A stretch of 64,000 nucleotides of DNA, taken from Maribacter arcticus. Its GTDB lineage: Bacteria > Bacteroidota > Bacteroidia > Flavobacteriales > Flavobacteriaceae. Position numbers and translations under genes: made by a program. The notes below the pieces were generated by a model, which was given only the letters and a program-made list of their open reading frames with translations, did no database searches and was not told where the DNA came from. Location: assembly GCF_900167935.1 (NCBI RefSeq), contig NZ_FUYL01000006.1:239159-303158 (forward strand), written 5' to 3'. This document shows positions 28,087 through 37,053 of the stretch, one piece after another. Position 1 is the stretch's first letter, and each line of letters opens with the position of its first letter.

Positions 28087-28686
28087 ATGAAAATCTTTTT
28101 ATATAGAATGATGCTCTTTTTTTGTTTGACACTACTCCCCATTGCAATCTGCGCACAAACGAATTATTACAATGTTACTACGAAAAATGACACTATAGGA
28201 GTGCTGAAAGTTTCAAAGATTATTGAGTCGGAAAAAGTTATATATCATTATGCAATAGATATAGGGTTCGAAATCGTAACTAAAATACACATCTTGTATG
28301 ATTTAAGTACAGTTTATAAAAACGACGCCCTTTTTTCAGCTAGTGTTGATAATACGGTAAACGGTAGGCAACGGCATAAATCTGACCTTTTATGGAAAGA
28401 TTCATATTATGAGATTAATGAAGAGGGAAAGAAAAGCAGAAAATTCGGGACTCTAGTGAATTACAGTAATATTAAACTTTTTTTTTATGAGCCAATAGAT
28501 GTCCAAAAAGTGTTTTCAGAACATGCTGCTGAGTTTGGGACGCTAAAATTAAAAGGTAAAAATCATTATGAGCTTACCTTACATACGGGGGCAAAAAATC
28601 ACTACTACTACAAAGACGGGATATTGGTTAAAGCAAACATCGGTAATTCTTTCATCCCATTTCAATTGGTATTAAGAAAGAAATAG
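28087..28686 (+). CDS. DUF6134-like secreted protein
   Basis: 199 aa. A cleavable signal peptide (MKIFLYRMMLFFCLTLLPIA, then ICAQT) is followed by a beta-rich body with repeated short strands (VIYHYAIDIGFEIVTKIHIL; NTVNGRQRHKSDLLWKDS). This resembles a Bacteroidota family that I recall as DUF6134; no function is known. It is probably periplasmic or outer membrane associated. It has its own promoter region (28020-28080). Confidence 0.6.
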   Translation: MKIFLYRMMLFFCLTLLPIAICAQTNYYNVTTKNDTIGVLKVSKIIESEKVIYHYAIDIGFEIVTKIHILYDLSTVYKNDALFSASVDNTVNGRQRHKSDLLWKDSYYEINEEGKKSRKFGTLVNYSNIKLFFYEPIDVQKVFSEHAAEFGTLKLKGKNHYELTLHTGAKNHYYYKDGILVKANIGNSFIPFQLVLRKK

Positions 28687-28832
28687 TGTTAGTCGAAAAA
28701 GAAATTAATTATAGAGGAGTATTTAGCCGATAGGATTAATGTGCAAAGCAAATTTTATACTTTTCAAATGTTTCAATTATACACCATGTCAAGTCTTAAA
28801 AAGTTGGAATTCTTAAATTAAACACCTTAAAA

Positions 28833-29749
28833 ATGAACATAGTTACCTTAACAGTCAATCCAGCTCTTGATAAAAGTGCCAAAGTAGATGGTCTTGTGCC
28901 GAATGATAAACTGAAATGTCATTCCCTCAAATACCAGCCGGGAGGCGGAGGTATTAATATTACAAGAGTATTAAAAAGACTTGAATTAGAGACCAATTGT
29001 ATTTTTCCATCTGGTGGTAACGCAGGAGTTCATTTAAAAGATTTACTACTTAAAGAAAATATAGAGCCCATTTCAGTTCCCGTGGACGGATGGACAAGAG
29101 AAAATCTTTCTGTTGTGGATACCCAAAATGGATTACAATATCGATTTGGGATGCCAGGAAATACATTGTTGGAAAAAGAACTAAATACCTTAGAAAACCT
29201 ATTGAAAAAAAGTTTGAATACCAACGATATTTTGGTTTTAAGCGGAAGCCTAGCAGAGGGAATACCTATTGATTACTATTCTAAACTCATCAAGGCAGTA
29301 GCCAGTAAAAAGGTCAAAATAGTAATAGATACCTCAGGCTCAGCCCTTAAAGAAGTTCTTAAAGAAAATGTGTATTTGATAAAACCAAACCAGCGCGAGT
29401 TGGCCCAACTGGCTGGAAAAGAATTTTTATCAAGCGAAGAACAAGAAGCATTTGCTTTAGAACTGATTAAATCGAAAAAGGCAAAATATGTGGTGGTCTC
29501 TTTAGGCGCAAGAGGGGCTTTTATAGCCTCGGAGGAAGGTATTCACTACCAAGCCACCCCTTCATTGTAAAAAGCACGATAGGCGCAGGAGACAGTATGG
29601 TTGCTGGACTGGTTTATGCCACAACAAAAAATTGTACTCCCAAAATAATGCTGAAATGGGGAGTTGCCTGTGGCGTCGCAGCAACCATGAATGAAGGAAC
29701 GGACTTGGCCCAAAAGGGAAATATCGATATAATATTTAAAATGCTGTAG
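28833..29749 (+). pseudogene. PfkB-family sugar kinase (1-phosphofructokinase/Pfk-2 like), frameshifted
   Basis: The N-terminal 245 codons are intact: TLTVNPALDKSAKVDGL, QPGGGGINITRVLKRL, IKPNQRELAQL. A one-base shift at 29551-29563 then causes a stop at 29568-29570. In the next frame the protein continues STIGAGDSMVAGLVYATTKN and ends at 29747-29749. The shift removes GAGD, which holds the catalytic Asp, so the truncated product should be inactive. The site is a run of C and T bases, so a sequencing error is possible. It would phosphorylate fructose-6-P or fructose-1-P in glycolysis. Confidence 0.8.
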
Positions 29750-29851
29750 CTTCCCCTAATATTGCCTTTAAGGGATTATTTCTATTCTTCGTATAGTTCA
29801 GTTACTCATAAAGAAGCAAATCTCATAAACCTTAAAAAATCACTTTGAAGT

Positions 29852-29895
29852 TGATAATTATCATCGCATGGGCTTTTTCTCATTACTATCATTTG
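29852..29895 (+). promoter_or_regulatory. Crp/Fnr-type operator upstream of lpoB
   Basis: TGATAATTATCA at 29852-29863 is a perfect palindrome, with T before it as in the Fnr box. A -7-like TA/TTTG pair (29887 and 29892-29895, spacer three instead of two) lies at the expected distance. The leader to the ATG at 30012 would be about 110 nt. The remainder of 29750-30011 holds no gene. Confidence 0.55.
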
Positions 29896-30011
29896 TCTCT
29901 ATTCAATATGATTTTCTTTCCGTTTTCAACCTTAATTGAAACAAAAATTTTGGTAACAGAAAGTGATTAAAAACTCAAACATAATACGAACAATAAAATT
30001 TGATATTAAAA

Positions 30012-30602
30012 ATGAAAAAGTCAATCGTAATTATGGCATTTTGCATAGGAGGTCTTTTGATTGGGAATGGTTGTGCACAAAAAGTAACCCGAATTGGAGA
30101 AAGTCAGCAGGTTGATTTAAGTGGAAGATGGAACGATACCGACTCAAGATTGGTTTCTGAGGAAATGGTCAAAGATGGTCTTGCCCGTACCTGGCTTCTA
30201 GATTTTGTAGAAGCGCAAGGGAAAAAACCGGTGGTCATTGTCGGTATTATTAAAAATAAGACCAGTGAACATATCAGCTCGGAAACCTTCATTAATGATA
30301 TTGAAAGGGAATTTATTAACTCAGGGAAAGTGAAACTGGCACAAGGCGGCGAGGCAAGGGAAGATCTAAGACAGGAGAGAGGAGACCAACAAGATTTTGC
30401 ATCGCTTGATACCGCTAAGAAATGGGGTCTTGAAAAAGGGGCCGATTTCATGCTACAAGGGTATCTAAATTCAATTACCGATTCAAATAATAGAGAAAAA
30501 GCCATGTTTTATCAAGTAGACCTGGTGTTGACGGATTTAGAATCGAATGAAAAAGTATGGATAGGATCCAAAAAGATTAAGAAAGCTGAGTTCAACCCAT
30601 AA
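30012..30602 (+). CDS. lpoB: LpoB-like penicillin-binding protein activator lipoprotein
   Basis: About 196 aa. The signal ends with a lipobox near GNGC (Cys about 21). The body has the LpoB pattern (VDLSGRWNDTDSRLVSEEMV, KPVVIVGIIKNKTSEHI, GADFMLQGYLNSITDSNN). LpoB proteins reach from the outer membrane to stimulate bifunctional penicillin-binding proteins. The last codons (AEFNP-stop) are supplied by the IS30 end beginning at 30586, so the native C-terminus is lost. This probably affects only a few residues after IKK. Confidence 0.82.
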   Translation: MKKSIVIMAFCIGGLLIGNGCAQKVTRIGESQQVDLSGRWNDTDSRLVSEEMVKDGLARTWLLDFVEAQGKKPVVIVGIIKNKTSEHISSETFINDIEREFINSGKVKLAQGGEAREDLRQERGDQQDFASLDTAKKWGLEKGADFMLQGYLNSITDSNNREKAMFYQVDLVLTDLESNEKVWIGSKKIKKAEFNP

Positions 30603-31689
30603 GTGCAACAATTTTATTATTTAGGACTTCAATAGGGTTATTATAATTAAACTTTTTAATAGGTCTGTAATTTAGTAATCTTTCTACTTCTTTTATTCTA
30701 TTGATTGACACCTTTCTAAGGTCTGTTTTCTTAGGAAAGAACCTTCTAATAACACCTATTCTGTTTTCTACTGTTCCTTTGTCCTGAGAGGTGTATGGTC
30801 TTGTAAAATAAGTTTTTGCGTTTAAATCTTTGGCTATTTTATGATGGTATGCAAATTCTTTTCCGTTATCAAATGTGATGGTCTTGATCCAAGATGCACT
30901 AAAATTGGTCAGTCTCCGGTTCATTTTTTCATATACTTCATCTGCATTTTTACTCTTAAGCTTTTCAATCATTGTTATCAAAGTTGTTCTGGCTGTCATT
31001 ACTAATAAAGCTGATTTATGATTACTTCCCATCATTAAATCTACCTCGATGTCTCCGATACGAGAGCGACCCTCTACAATCTTTGGACGTTTGTCCATAC
31101 CAACTCTTCCTTCTATAGCACCACGTCTATCTTTTATATTGTTACGCTTCTGCCTACGTCCAGTGTGACGTAAGTGCTTATATAGTCTTTTATAGTCTAA
31201 GTGGTCCCTATGATTACTGTGCTTTGCAAGCCATATCCATTTATAGATAGTCTCGTGACTTACACATTCTTCGGATTCTTTGGATAAGCGCTTAGAAATA
31301 AGCTCTGGACTCCATTTCTCATAAGCCATAAGTCCTTTAATACGACTTTTTAATTCTTCGGTTAATAAAATTTGTTTAGCCTTTTTTAAATGACGCTCGT
31401 TAGCCTTGCTTTGCGCATGTTCGCCGATATAACGTCCAGCTGTCCTACCTCGTTTAGGTATGTTACGTTTGAGTTCTCGAGATATAGTACTCTTATTAAC
31501 TCCTATATAATCCGCTATTTGGGTTTGTGACAATCCCACATCCAGTAGTGATTGAATTTGATACCTTTGCTCAAGGCATAGTTGTTTGTATTTTTTCATG
31601 CAAGACGAATATAAATATTGAGCCTAAAACAGATGGGGCTAGCCCCATCTGTTTTAAATATTCGTGTTGCACTTATTACTTGAACTTAG
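30586..31689 (-). mobile_element. IS30-family insertion sequence, complete
   Basis: The element is about 1.1 kb. Its ends 30586-30609 and 31666-31689 form an inverted repeat matching at 20 of 24 positions (outer CTGAGTTCAA / CTAAGTTCAA, inner ATAAGTGCAAC). It interrupts the 3' end of lpoB and lies just before the TPR lipoprotein gene. A 2-3 bp target duplication cannot be resolved in the A-rich flanks. Confidence 0.85.
30592..31599 (-). CDS. IS30-family transposase
   Basis: 335 aa. An N-terminal HTH (YQIQSLLDVGLSQTQIADYI, then GVNKSTISREL) is followed by the DDE catalytic core (IGDIEVDLMMG, TITFDNGKEFAYH, TSQDKGTVENRIGVIRRF). The acidic residues D, D and E are all present, so the enzyme looks intact. 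Its reading frame nearly fills the element. A truncated relative lies at 62273-62488. Confidence 0.92.
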   Translation of the reverse strand: MKKYKQLCLEQRYQIQSLLDVGLSQTQIADYIGVNKSTISRELKRNIPKRGRTAGRYIGEHAQSKANERHLKKAKQILLTEELKSRIKGLMAYEKWSPELISKRLSKESEECVSHETIYKWIWLAKHSNHRDHLDYKRLYKHLRHTGRRQKRNNIKDRRGAIEGRVGMDKRPKIVEGRSRIGDIEVDLMMGSNHKSALLVMTARTTLITMIEKLKSKNADEVYEKMNRRLTNFSASWIKTITFDNGKEFAYHHKIAKDLNAKTYFTRPYTSQDKGTVENRIGVIRRFFPKKTDLRKVSINRIKEVERLLNYRPIKKFNYNNPIEVLNNKIVALMG

Positions 31690-31708
31690 AAAATTAATAA
31701 AATAGGTT

Positions 31709-33139
31709 TTGTTTACTTTCGAAATATTAAACAACACTTTGATTCTGCGGTATCTTCCATTCTTTATTTTGCTGCTTTTTTTTTCAGGTTGTGCGACTTA
31801 TCATGAAAAAAACAATGATTTTCAAAGGCACTTCGTTAAAGGGGAAATAGAGGATGCCAATACGATTCTGGATAAGAACAAAAAAGCATCCGAAGATAAA
31901 AACAGGTTACTGTATTATCTACAAAAGGGAGTAGTCTTACAGATGCAGGGTAACTATACGGAAAGCAATCAATTCTTCGAAAAGGCTTATATTTTTGGGG
32001 AAGACTATCGCAAGAACTATACTTTAACGGCCGCGAGTATCTTAACAAACCCAAACGCGAAACCTTATGTGGGCGAGGACCACGAATTGGTACTCTTGCA
32101 TTACTTTAAGGCATTGAATTTTTTAAGAATGAATGACTTTGATGCAGCTTTGGTGGAATGCCGAAGAATAAATAACAAACTCAATGCACTTAATGACAGG
32201 TATGAAAAGAAAAAGAATCGCTACAAACAGGACGCCTTTGCCTTGAACCTCATGGGCATAGCATACGAAGCTTCAGGAGATGTTAACAATGCGTTTATCG
32301 CCTATCGGAATGCTTACAAAACCTATTCAGAGGACTATAGTACTGATTTTGCCACTGCCCCTCCTACTCAATTGAAAAAGGACTTGCTTAGGACAGCCTA
32401 TCTTAATGGATTTACAGAGGAATTGAATCGGTTCGAAAAGGAATTTTCAATGACCTATACCCCTATTGAGAAAACAGGTGCCGAATTGCTATTTTTCTGG
32501 CACAATGGCTCGGGCCCTGTTAAAGATGAATGGAGCATTAATTTTTTCGTTGTCAAAGGACAGGGCGGTGTGGTTTTGTTTGTGAATGAAGAGCTGGGGT
32601 TGACTTTCCCCTTTCCATTACCCGTCATGGGGCAAGGCTCTGGAGGTTTGGGAGACTTGAAATTCGTAAGGGTAACATTCCCGAAATACCTTGAAAGAAA
32701 ACCTTATTACCGAAATGGGGAACTGGTCTTGGGCAACAACACATATCAATTGGAACTTGCTGAAAATATTAACGAAATCGCCTTTAAAACACTTGAAGAC
32801 CGTATGCTGCGCGAGCTGACCAATTCATTACTGAGGCTCGCGGTAAAACAGGCCGCTGAATATCAATTGCGCAAACAAAATGAAAATTTGGGTGCATTGC
32901 TTTCTGTTCTGAACGCAGTTTCCGAAAAATCCGACACTAGAAACTGGCAGACTTTACCTTATAGTATTTCTTACGCCAGAGTACCGTTAGCTGAAGGTAG
33001 CAATCAGCTTGAACTCAAGGTCTACTCGCCAAATAAAAGCCAATATACCACAGAAAAATTTGAGTTCGTTGTAGAAAAAGGGCAAACTCTATTTCACATC
33101 TTCAATAGTTTGGAAAGTATTCCGCTAGAACAGTTTTAG
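31709..33139 (+). CDS. TPR-containing lipoprotein (COG3014-like), partner of LpoB
   Basis: About 476 aa. No ATG precedes the signal peptide, so translation would begin at a TTG (31709 or 31739). The leader ILRYLPFFILLLFFSGC gives a lipobox Cys. TPR-like helices follow (residues about 45-235: LYYLQKGVVLQMQGNYTESN; AFALNLMGIAYEASGDVNNA), then a beta-rich C-terminus. COG3014 lipoproteins are commonly encoded next to lpoB. IS30 ends only 20 bp upstream of the first possible start, so the native start or leader may have been altered. Confidence 0.7.
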   Translation: MFTFEILNNTLILRYLPFFILLLFFSGCATYHEKNNDFQRHFVKGEIEDANTILDKNKKASEDKNRLLYYLQKGVVLQMQGNYTESNQFFEKAYIFGEDYRKNYTLTAASILTNPNAKPYVGEDHELVLLHYFKALNFLRMNDFDAALVECRRINNKLNALNDRYEKKKNRYKQDAFALNLMGIAYEASGDVNNAFIAYRNAYKTYSEDYSTDFATAPPTQLKKDLLRTAYLNGFTEELNRFEKEFSMTYTPIEKTGAELLFFWHNGSGPVKDEWSINFFVVKGQGGVVLFVNEELGLTFPFPLPVMGQGSGGLGDLKFVRVTFPKYLERKPYYRNGELVLGNNTYQLELAENINEIAFKTLEDRMLRELTNSLLRLAVKQAAEYQLRKQNENLGALLSVLNAVSEKSDTRNWQTLPYSISYARVPLAEGSNQLELKVYSPNKSQYTTEKFEFVVEKGQTLFHIFNSLESIPLEQF

Positions 33140-33240
33140 CGTGGCATTGACGAATAATGAACTACACCACCAACAGCTGTCGGAGTTTTCTATCTTGGAC
33201 AAATCGTCTTTGGAAGTCGAATTTCATATATAAAATAAAT

Positions 33241-33291
33241 ACGGCTCCAATAAATCGATAGCTTAAAAGCTATAAAATTGATTGAAGCCGT
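33241..33291. terminator. Long bidirectional hairpin terminator
   Basis: 33241-33264 pairs with 33267-33291 (ACGGCT..CAAT...ATAGCTT against AAGCTAT...ATTG.AGCCGT), with a few internal mismatches. It lies between the convergent lipoprotein gene (ends 33139) and Usp gene (ends 33307), as expected of a shared terminator. Confidence 0.7.
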
Positions 33292-33306
33292 TAAAATGAG
33301 TTAGTG

Positions 33307-34146
33307 TTATTCTTGAAGCACCAAAAAAGGTATTTCCGTATGATAACTTATTTCCTCTACGATTGGTTTGAACAATATCCGTTCAAAAAAGTTATGATTT
33401 TCTGCGACCATGGCGATCATATCAATATCCCTGCTCTCCGCAAAGCACTGAACGGCGGCTGCCAATTTTGTGTTTGTCAGCGTATGGAAGCTATGCTCAA
33501 AACCTTTAAGGGAATCGCTCAAAAACTTTTTGTTCTTCTTCTGTTCTGCGCTTAATTTCTCCTCCTTTTTTGAAATATATAACATGCGCAATGTAGCATC
33601 GTTCAAGGTTGCCAATTCCTTCAATGTGTCCAACATTGTTGCGGTGTATGCAAAGGTAAAATCGGTAGTGAAAGCAATTTCCCTTGCTTTTTCATATTTA
33701 GCGTTTTCGGGTACGGCCAGTAGAGGACATTTTACTTTATTGATTACATCTCCTGTATTGCTGCCCAAAGCTATTTTTTTTAATCCTGAAGCACCTTTTG
33801 TACCCATAATAATCAGGTCTATTTTTTTGTTCTCCACTACGCTGCGAACAGCATTTACAAAGTTGGCGTATTTCGCAATGGTTACAAATTCATGTTTTAT
33901 GTTCAGCGCAAGTTTTTCTATCCGTTTCAATAGTTCTTGCAAATCCTCTTCACTTTCTTTCATCATGTTCTTGCCCAGTTTTTCTTGATTAGAACGAACA
34001 GAACTCCCCGCACCTGTATATGAAGGTATTTTATTAACAGTGAACAAATAAAAAGTGCATTTGGTTTTTCTGAACATAGATAGTCCATACTGTATGGCGT
34101 TCCATGAATTTTCAGAAAAATCGGTAGGCATAAGAATGTGTTTCAT
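33307..34146 (-). CDS. Tandem-domain universal stress protein
   Basis: About 279 aa, MKHILMPTDFSENSWNAI; an ATG two codons upstream (34152) also exists. The domain 1 loop is IIMGTKGASGLKKIALGSNT. Domain 2 ends AENHNFFERILFKP, degenerate. SFHTLTNTKLAAAVQCFAES groups it with the genes at 8220 and 37054. It is a single-gene unit with its own operator/promoter (34176-34218) and the hairpin terminator at 33241. Confidence 0.92.
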   Translation of the reverse strand: MKHILMPTDFSENSWNAIQYGLSMFRKTKCTFYLFTVNKIPSYTGAGSSVRSNQEKLGKNMMKESEEDLQELLKRIEKLALNIKHEFVTIAKYANFVNAVRSVVENKKIDLIIMGTKGASGLKKIALGSNTGDVINKVKCPLLAVPENAKYEKAREIAFTTDFTFAYTATMLDTLKELATLNDATLRMLYISKKEEKLSAEQKKNKKFLSDSLKGFEHSFHTLTNTKLAAAVQCFAESRDIDMIAMVAENHNFFERILFKPIVEEISYHTEIPFLVLQE

Positions 34147-34175
34147 AACCATTTTATATTTAGCGTGTTAATGTT

Positions 34176-34218
34176 CAAAAATATGTTGTAAAAAAAAAGT
34201 TGCACATGATATCTATCA
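34176..34218 (-). promoter_or_regulatory. Crp/Fnr-type operator plus perfect -7 element
   Basis: TGATATCTATCA at 34207-34218. The minus-strand TATTTTTG lies at 34176-34183 with centres 33 bp apart, facing the Usp gene at 33307. Confidence 0.75.
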
Positions 34219-34223
34219 GGTGT

Positions 34224-34268
34224 AAATGCATTTTGGGAAAAATCAGTAGGTAATAGAATGTGCTTCAT
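34224..34268 (-). pseudogene. 5' remnant of a further Usp gene
   Basis: Fifteen codons, MKHILLPTDFSQNAF, match the N-terminus shared by all Usp genes here. The frame then runs into the operator at 34207 and soon stops. About 270 codons are missing. It marks a deletion between tandem Usp copies and shows that the array once held at least six genes. Confidence 0.7.
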
Positions 34269-34314
34269 AGTAGTTCTATTGAGATTATTACATACCAAAC
34301 TATACATTCTTAAG

Positions 34315-35190
34315 TCAAGAATCTTTTGTCATTTCCGGCAACACCAATAAAGGAACTTTGGTCTCAAAACCTACTTTTTTTATGACTGAATTTTCGGTAA
34401 GCCTCTCCAAAAAAGGATGTTTGTAATGTAATAAAGCAACCATATCCGCTTGTTTTTCTTCCACAAATTTTTGTATGGACTCTGTAATGACTCCGTCAAG
34501 GATGCCGTTATAAAAGTTATAGTCCAACCCTGTGAAAAAATCCTTTAAAATCTTTTTATTGTTTATTTGCTCGTCCGTCAAAGGAATATCTTTGGTAAGG
34601 TGGAAAATTCTTATGTTGGGTTTCCATAGTTTCGCCAACTCTATCAGACCATAAAGCTCTCGTTTGGAAAAAGGGCGGGTAAAGTCGGTAGGGAACATTA
34701 TTTTTTTTAGCCCTTGGAATGTATAGCTCCCAGGTACTGCTAGCACAGGGCACTTATTGATGGCCATTATAACCTTGACCGTATTGCTCCCCAGAAAAAC
34801 CTTTTTCGCTCCAGTTGCCCCTTTTGTTCCCATTACGACAAGGTCTATATCTTTCTCCGTGATTACTTCTTTAATTGCACCAAAAGGTGTATCGGGCTTT
34901 GAAATGGCATTAAAAGTACGGTTGAGATCTGCATGGTTCTTTCTTAAATCATCTACCAATTCTTGTAATGCGCTTTCTGAGTTTTCTTCAGCCAAGTCGT
35001 AAAGGGCTCCTAGCTTACTGGTGCTTCGATGTCCTGTTTTGACTATTCCGCCTTTTAAATTGGGTGAACTCAAGTTATAAGCGTTCAAAATGTGAAAACT
35101 GCAACGTGTTTCTTTATACATATTCAAGGCACAATGAATGGCATTCAAAGCATTGTCCGAGAAATCAGTTGGTAATAGAATATGTTTCAT
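34315..35190 (-). CDS. Tandem-domain universal stress protein
   Basis: 291 aa, MKHILLPTDFSDNALNAI. Domain 1 loop is VVMGTKGATGAKKVFLGSNT; domain 2 ends YKHPFLERLTENS without the glycines. It is the third gene of the 36949-to-34315 unit, 20 bp behind the 35211 gene. Position and spacing correspond to the Usp at 9132 in the first array, though sequence similarity to it is weaker than for the other pairs. Confidence 0.92.
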   Translation of the reverse strand: MKHILLPTDFSDNALNAIHCALNMYKETRCSFHILNAYNLSSPNLKGGIVKTGHRSTSKLGALYDLAEENSESALQELVDDLRKNHADLNRTFNAISKPDTPFGAIKEVITEKDIDLVVMGTKGATGAKKVFLGSNTVKVIMAINKCPVLAVPGSYTFQGLKKIMFPTDFTRPFSKRELYGLIELAKLWKPNIRIFHLTKDIPLTDEQINNKKILKDFFTGLDYNFYNGILDGVITESIQKFVEEKQADMVALLHYKHPFLERLTENSVIKKVGFETKVPLLVLPEMTKDS

Positions 35191-35210
35191 GAACTTATAT
35201 TTTAATAATT

Positions 35211-36056
35211 TTATTTTGCCGTATCTCGTATTACCAAGAAGGGAATCTCTACTTGGAATCCGATTTCATCTACATTCTGTTGTAAAAGCAATCTTTCCAT
35301 AAATGAATGTTTCGGGTTCATCATTGCCAGTAGGTCAATGCTATTGTCTCGCACATAATTGTGTATGGCATCTGGCATATATTCAGTTCGTGTCTCCATA
35401 AACATTGGTGCTACTTCTTCCAGACATTCCCTTAGAAACTCTTTATTTTCTTCTTGCCTGATATCTAGCTCGCTTTCTTCCAAAACATACAGCACGGTAA
35501 TTTGGGCTTTTTGAGCCTTTGCTATTTCGATTATCGGTCTGAGTTCCTTAGGCTTATACAAGGTTAGATAGTTAGAAGGGAAAAGTATTTTTTGTACCCC
35601 GTTAAACTTATAATTCTCCGGAATGACCAAAACAGGCACTTTCGATTTGCGTATCACATAAACGGTGTTGGTTCCCATAAAGATTTTTTTGGCTCCCGTA
35701 GCCCCTTGGGTTCCCATTACCACCATATCTATACCTTCCCTTTCAGCAACTTCGTTGATTTCGTCAGAAAGTTGATTGAAGGCCGATAACTTTTTGAAGT
35801 GGTGCAGTGGATTTTTGAATTTTTTCTTTACCTCAGAAAATGTTTTGTCCAATGCGGCCAAATGAGTATCTACTCCCGAATCAGGAATAGTCGTAAATGC
35901 AGGAACTCCCAAGACATAATCCATACGATGATATACAGGGGTATAGGTATGTAATAAGTAGAAAGTACACTTCTCCTCTTTAAAGAATTCCATGGCATAG
36001 GAAATAGCATTCCAGGCATTTTTGGAAAAGTCGGTCGGTAATAAGATTCGTTTCAT
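35211..36056 (-). CDS. Tandem-domain universal stress protein
   Basis: 281 aa, MKRILLPTDFSKNAWNAI. Domain 1 loop is VVMGTQGATGAKKIFMGTNT; domain 2 (ILFPSNYLTLYKPKEL) ends PKHSFMERLLLQQ. The QGATGA loop and KKKFKNP segment pair it with the Usp at 9985. It is the middle gene of its three-gene unit. Confidence 0.92.
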   Translation of the reverse strand: MKRILLPTDFSKNAWNAISYAMEFFKEEKCTFYLLHTYTPVYHRMDYVLGVPAFTTIPDSGVDTHLAALDKTFSEVKKKFKNPLHHFKKLSAFNQLSDEINEVAEREGIDMVVMGTQGATGAKKIFMGTNTVYVIRKSKVPVLVIPENYKFNGVQKILFPSNYLTLYKPKELRPIIEIAKAQKAQITVLYVLEESELDIRQEENKEFLRECLEEVAPMFMETRTEYMPDAIHNYVRDNSIDLLAMMNPKHSFMERLLLQQNVDEIGFQVEIPFLVIRDTAK

Positions 36057-36103
36057 CAGATTTAATTTTATTGTTCTTTATGCTTGTTTTTTGTGATTTC
36101 TGG

Positions 36104-36949
36104 TTACCTCGGCATGTTCTGCAAAACCAAAAACGGTATCTTGGTTTTCAAGCCAATTTTATCAACCGTAGATTGAAAGAGAATCCTTTCCAAAGGAGAC
36201 TGCCGAGAGTTTACCATAACCAATAGCTGTATGTCAGATTCTTTTACATGCCTATTAATCGTGCCTATCATAAAATCACTTGGTATTTGTTTAAACACTA
36301 GTTTCGCCTTTGACAAATATCTTTTTAGAAACAGTTTGTTATCCTCTTGTCGTACCGATAATTTTTCGGACCTAGACATATGTAGAAAATGAACGGTTGA
36401 TTTGTACGAACTGGCAAGGTCATTCAGTAATCCCAATTCCCTTTTTGAATAGGGGACTTGATAATCTGTTGGGAATAGCATATTTCTAGGGATGCTAAAA
36501 TCATAATTTTCGGGTATGGCCAAAACCGGACATTTCGCATACTTGAATACTTGAAGCGTATGGCTACCAAAAGTTACCTCTTTGTCATTTGATTGTCCTT
36601 TGGTACCCATGATAACAACATCGATATTTTTCTCAACCACAAATTCATTGACCGCATCTACTAACGGCCGAAACACCGATTTAATATGATATTCATGGTT
36701 CGGAAATGGAGATTTCTTTTTGACATGGTCCAATACGTCTTGTAATGATTTATCGGTCAACGCGCCCAGTTTTTCCTTAAAAATATTGAATTGGGTTCTT
36801 GAAAGTCCTGAATCAAAATTATATACCTCATCTGCATACGCGTGCATAAAATACATAGTACATTCTTCTTGCTTAAAAAGCTTAACGGCATACTCAATCG
36901 CGTTCATTGCGTTCTCGGAAAAATCGGTAGGCACCAATATATTTTTCAT
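36104..36949 (-). CDS. Tandem-domain universal stress protein
   Basis: 281 aa from MKNILVPTDFSENAMNAI. An in-frame ATG at 36979 is rejected because it overlaps the -7 element at 36977-36984 and so lies upstream of the predicted transcript start. Domain 1 loop is VIMGTKGQSNDKEVTFGSHT; domain 2 ends SRQSPLERILFQS. ADEVY, RQEDNKLFLKR and FLVLQN near the end pair it with the Usp at 10851. It is the promoter-proximal gene of three. Confidence 0.92.
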   Translation of the reverse strand: MKNILVPTDFSENAMNAIEYAVKLFKQEECTMYFMHAYADEVYNFDSGLSRTQFNIFKEKLGALTDKSLQDVLDHVKKKSPFPNHEYHIKSVFRPLVDAVNEFVVEKNIDVVIMGTKGQSNDKEVTFGSHTLQVFKYAKCPVLAIPENYDFSIPRNMLFPTDYQVPYSKRELGLLNDLASSYKSTVHFLHMSRSEKLSVRQEDNKLFLKRYLSKAKLVFKQIPSDFMIGTINRHVKESDIQLLVMVNSRQSPLERILFQSTVDKIGLKTKIPFLVLQNMPR

Positions 36950-36976
36950 CGTGATTTTAGTTTTTAAAATCAAATC

Positions 36977-37019
36977 CAAATATATCGGCTACAAAGATGG
37001 TAGCCAATGACATTTATCA
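36977..37019 (-). promoter_or_regulatory. Crp/Fnr-type operator plus perfect -7 element
   Basis: TGACATTTATCA at 37008-37019. The minus-strand TATATTTG lies at 36977-36984 with centres 33 bp apart. It drives three Usp genes. The operator sequence is identical to the one at 9123. Confidence 0.75.
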
Positions 37020-37053
37020 TTAGGAGAAAGGGACATATTCTGTTGTTAAGATA

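Noticed and set aside
36950..36979. Upstream start of the Usp gene at 36104 (ATG at 36979)
   Set aside because: It overlaps the -7 element and precedes the predicted transcript start; paralogues start at the equivalent of 36949.
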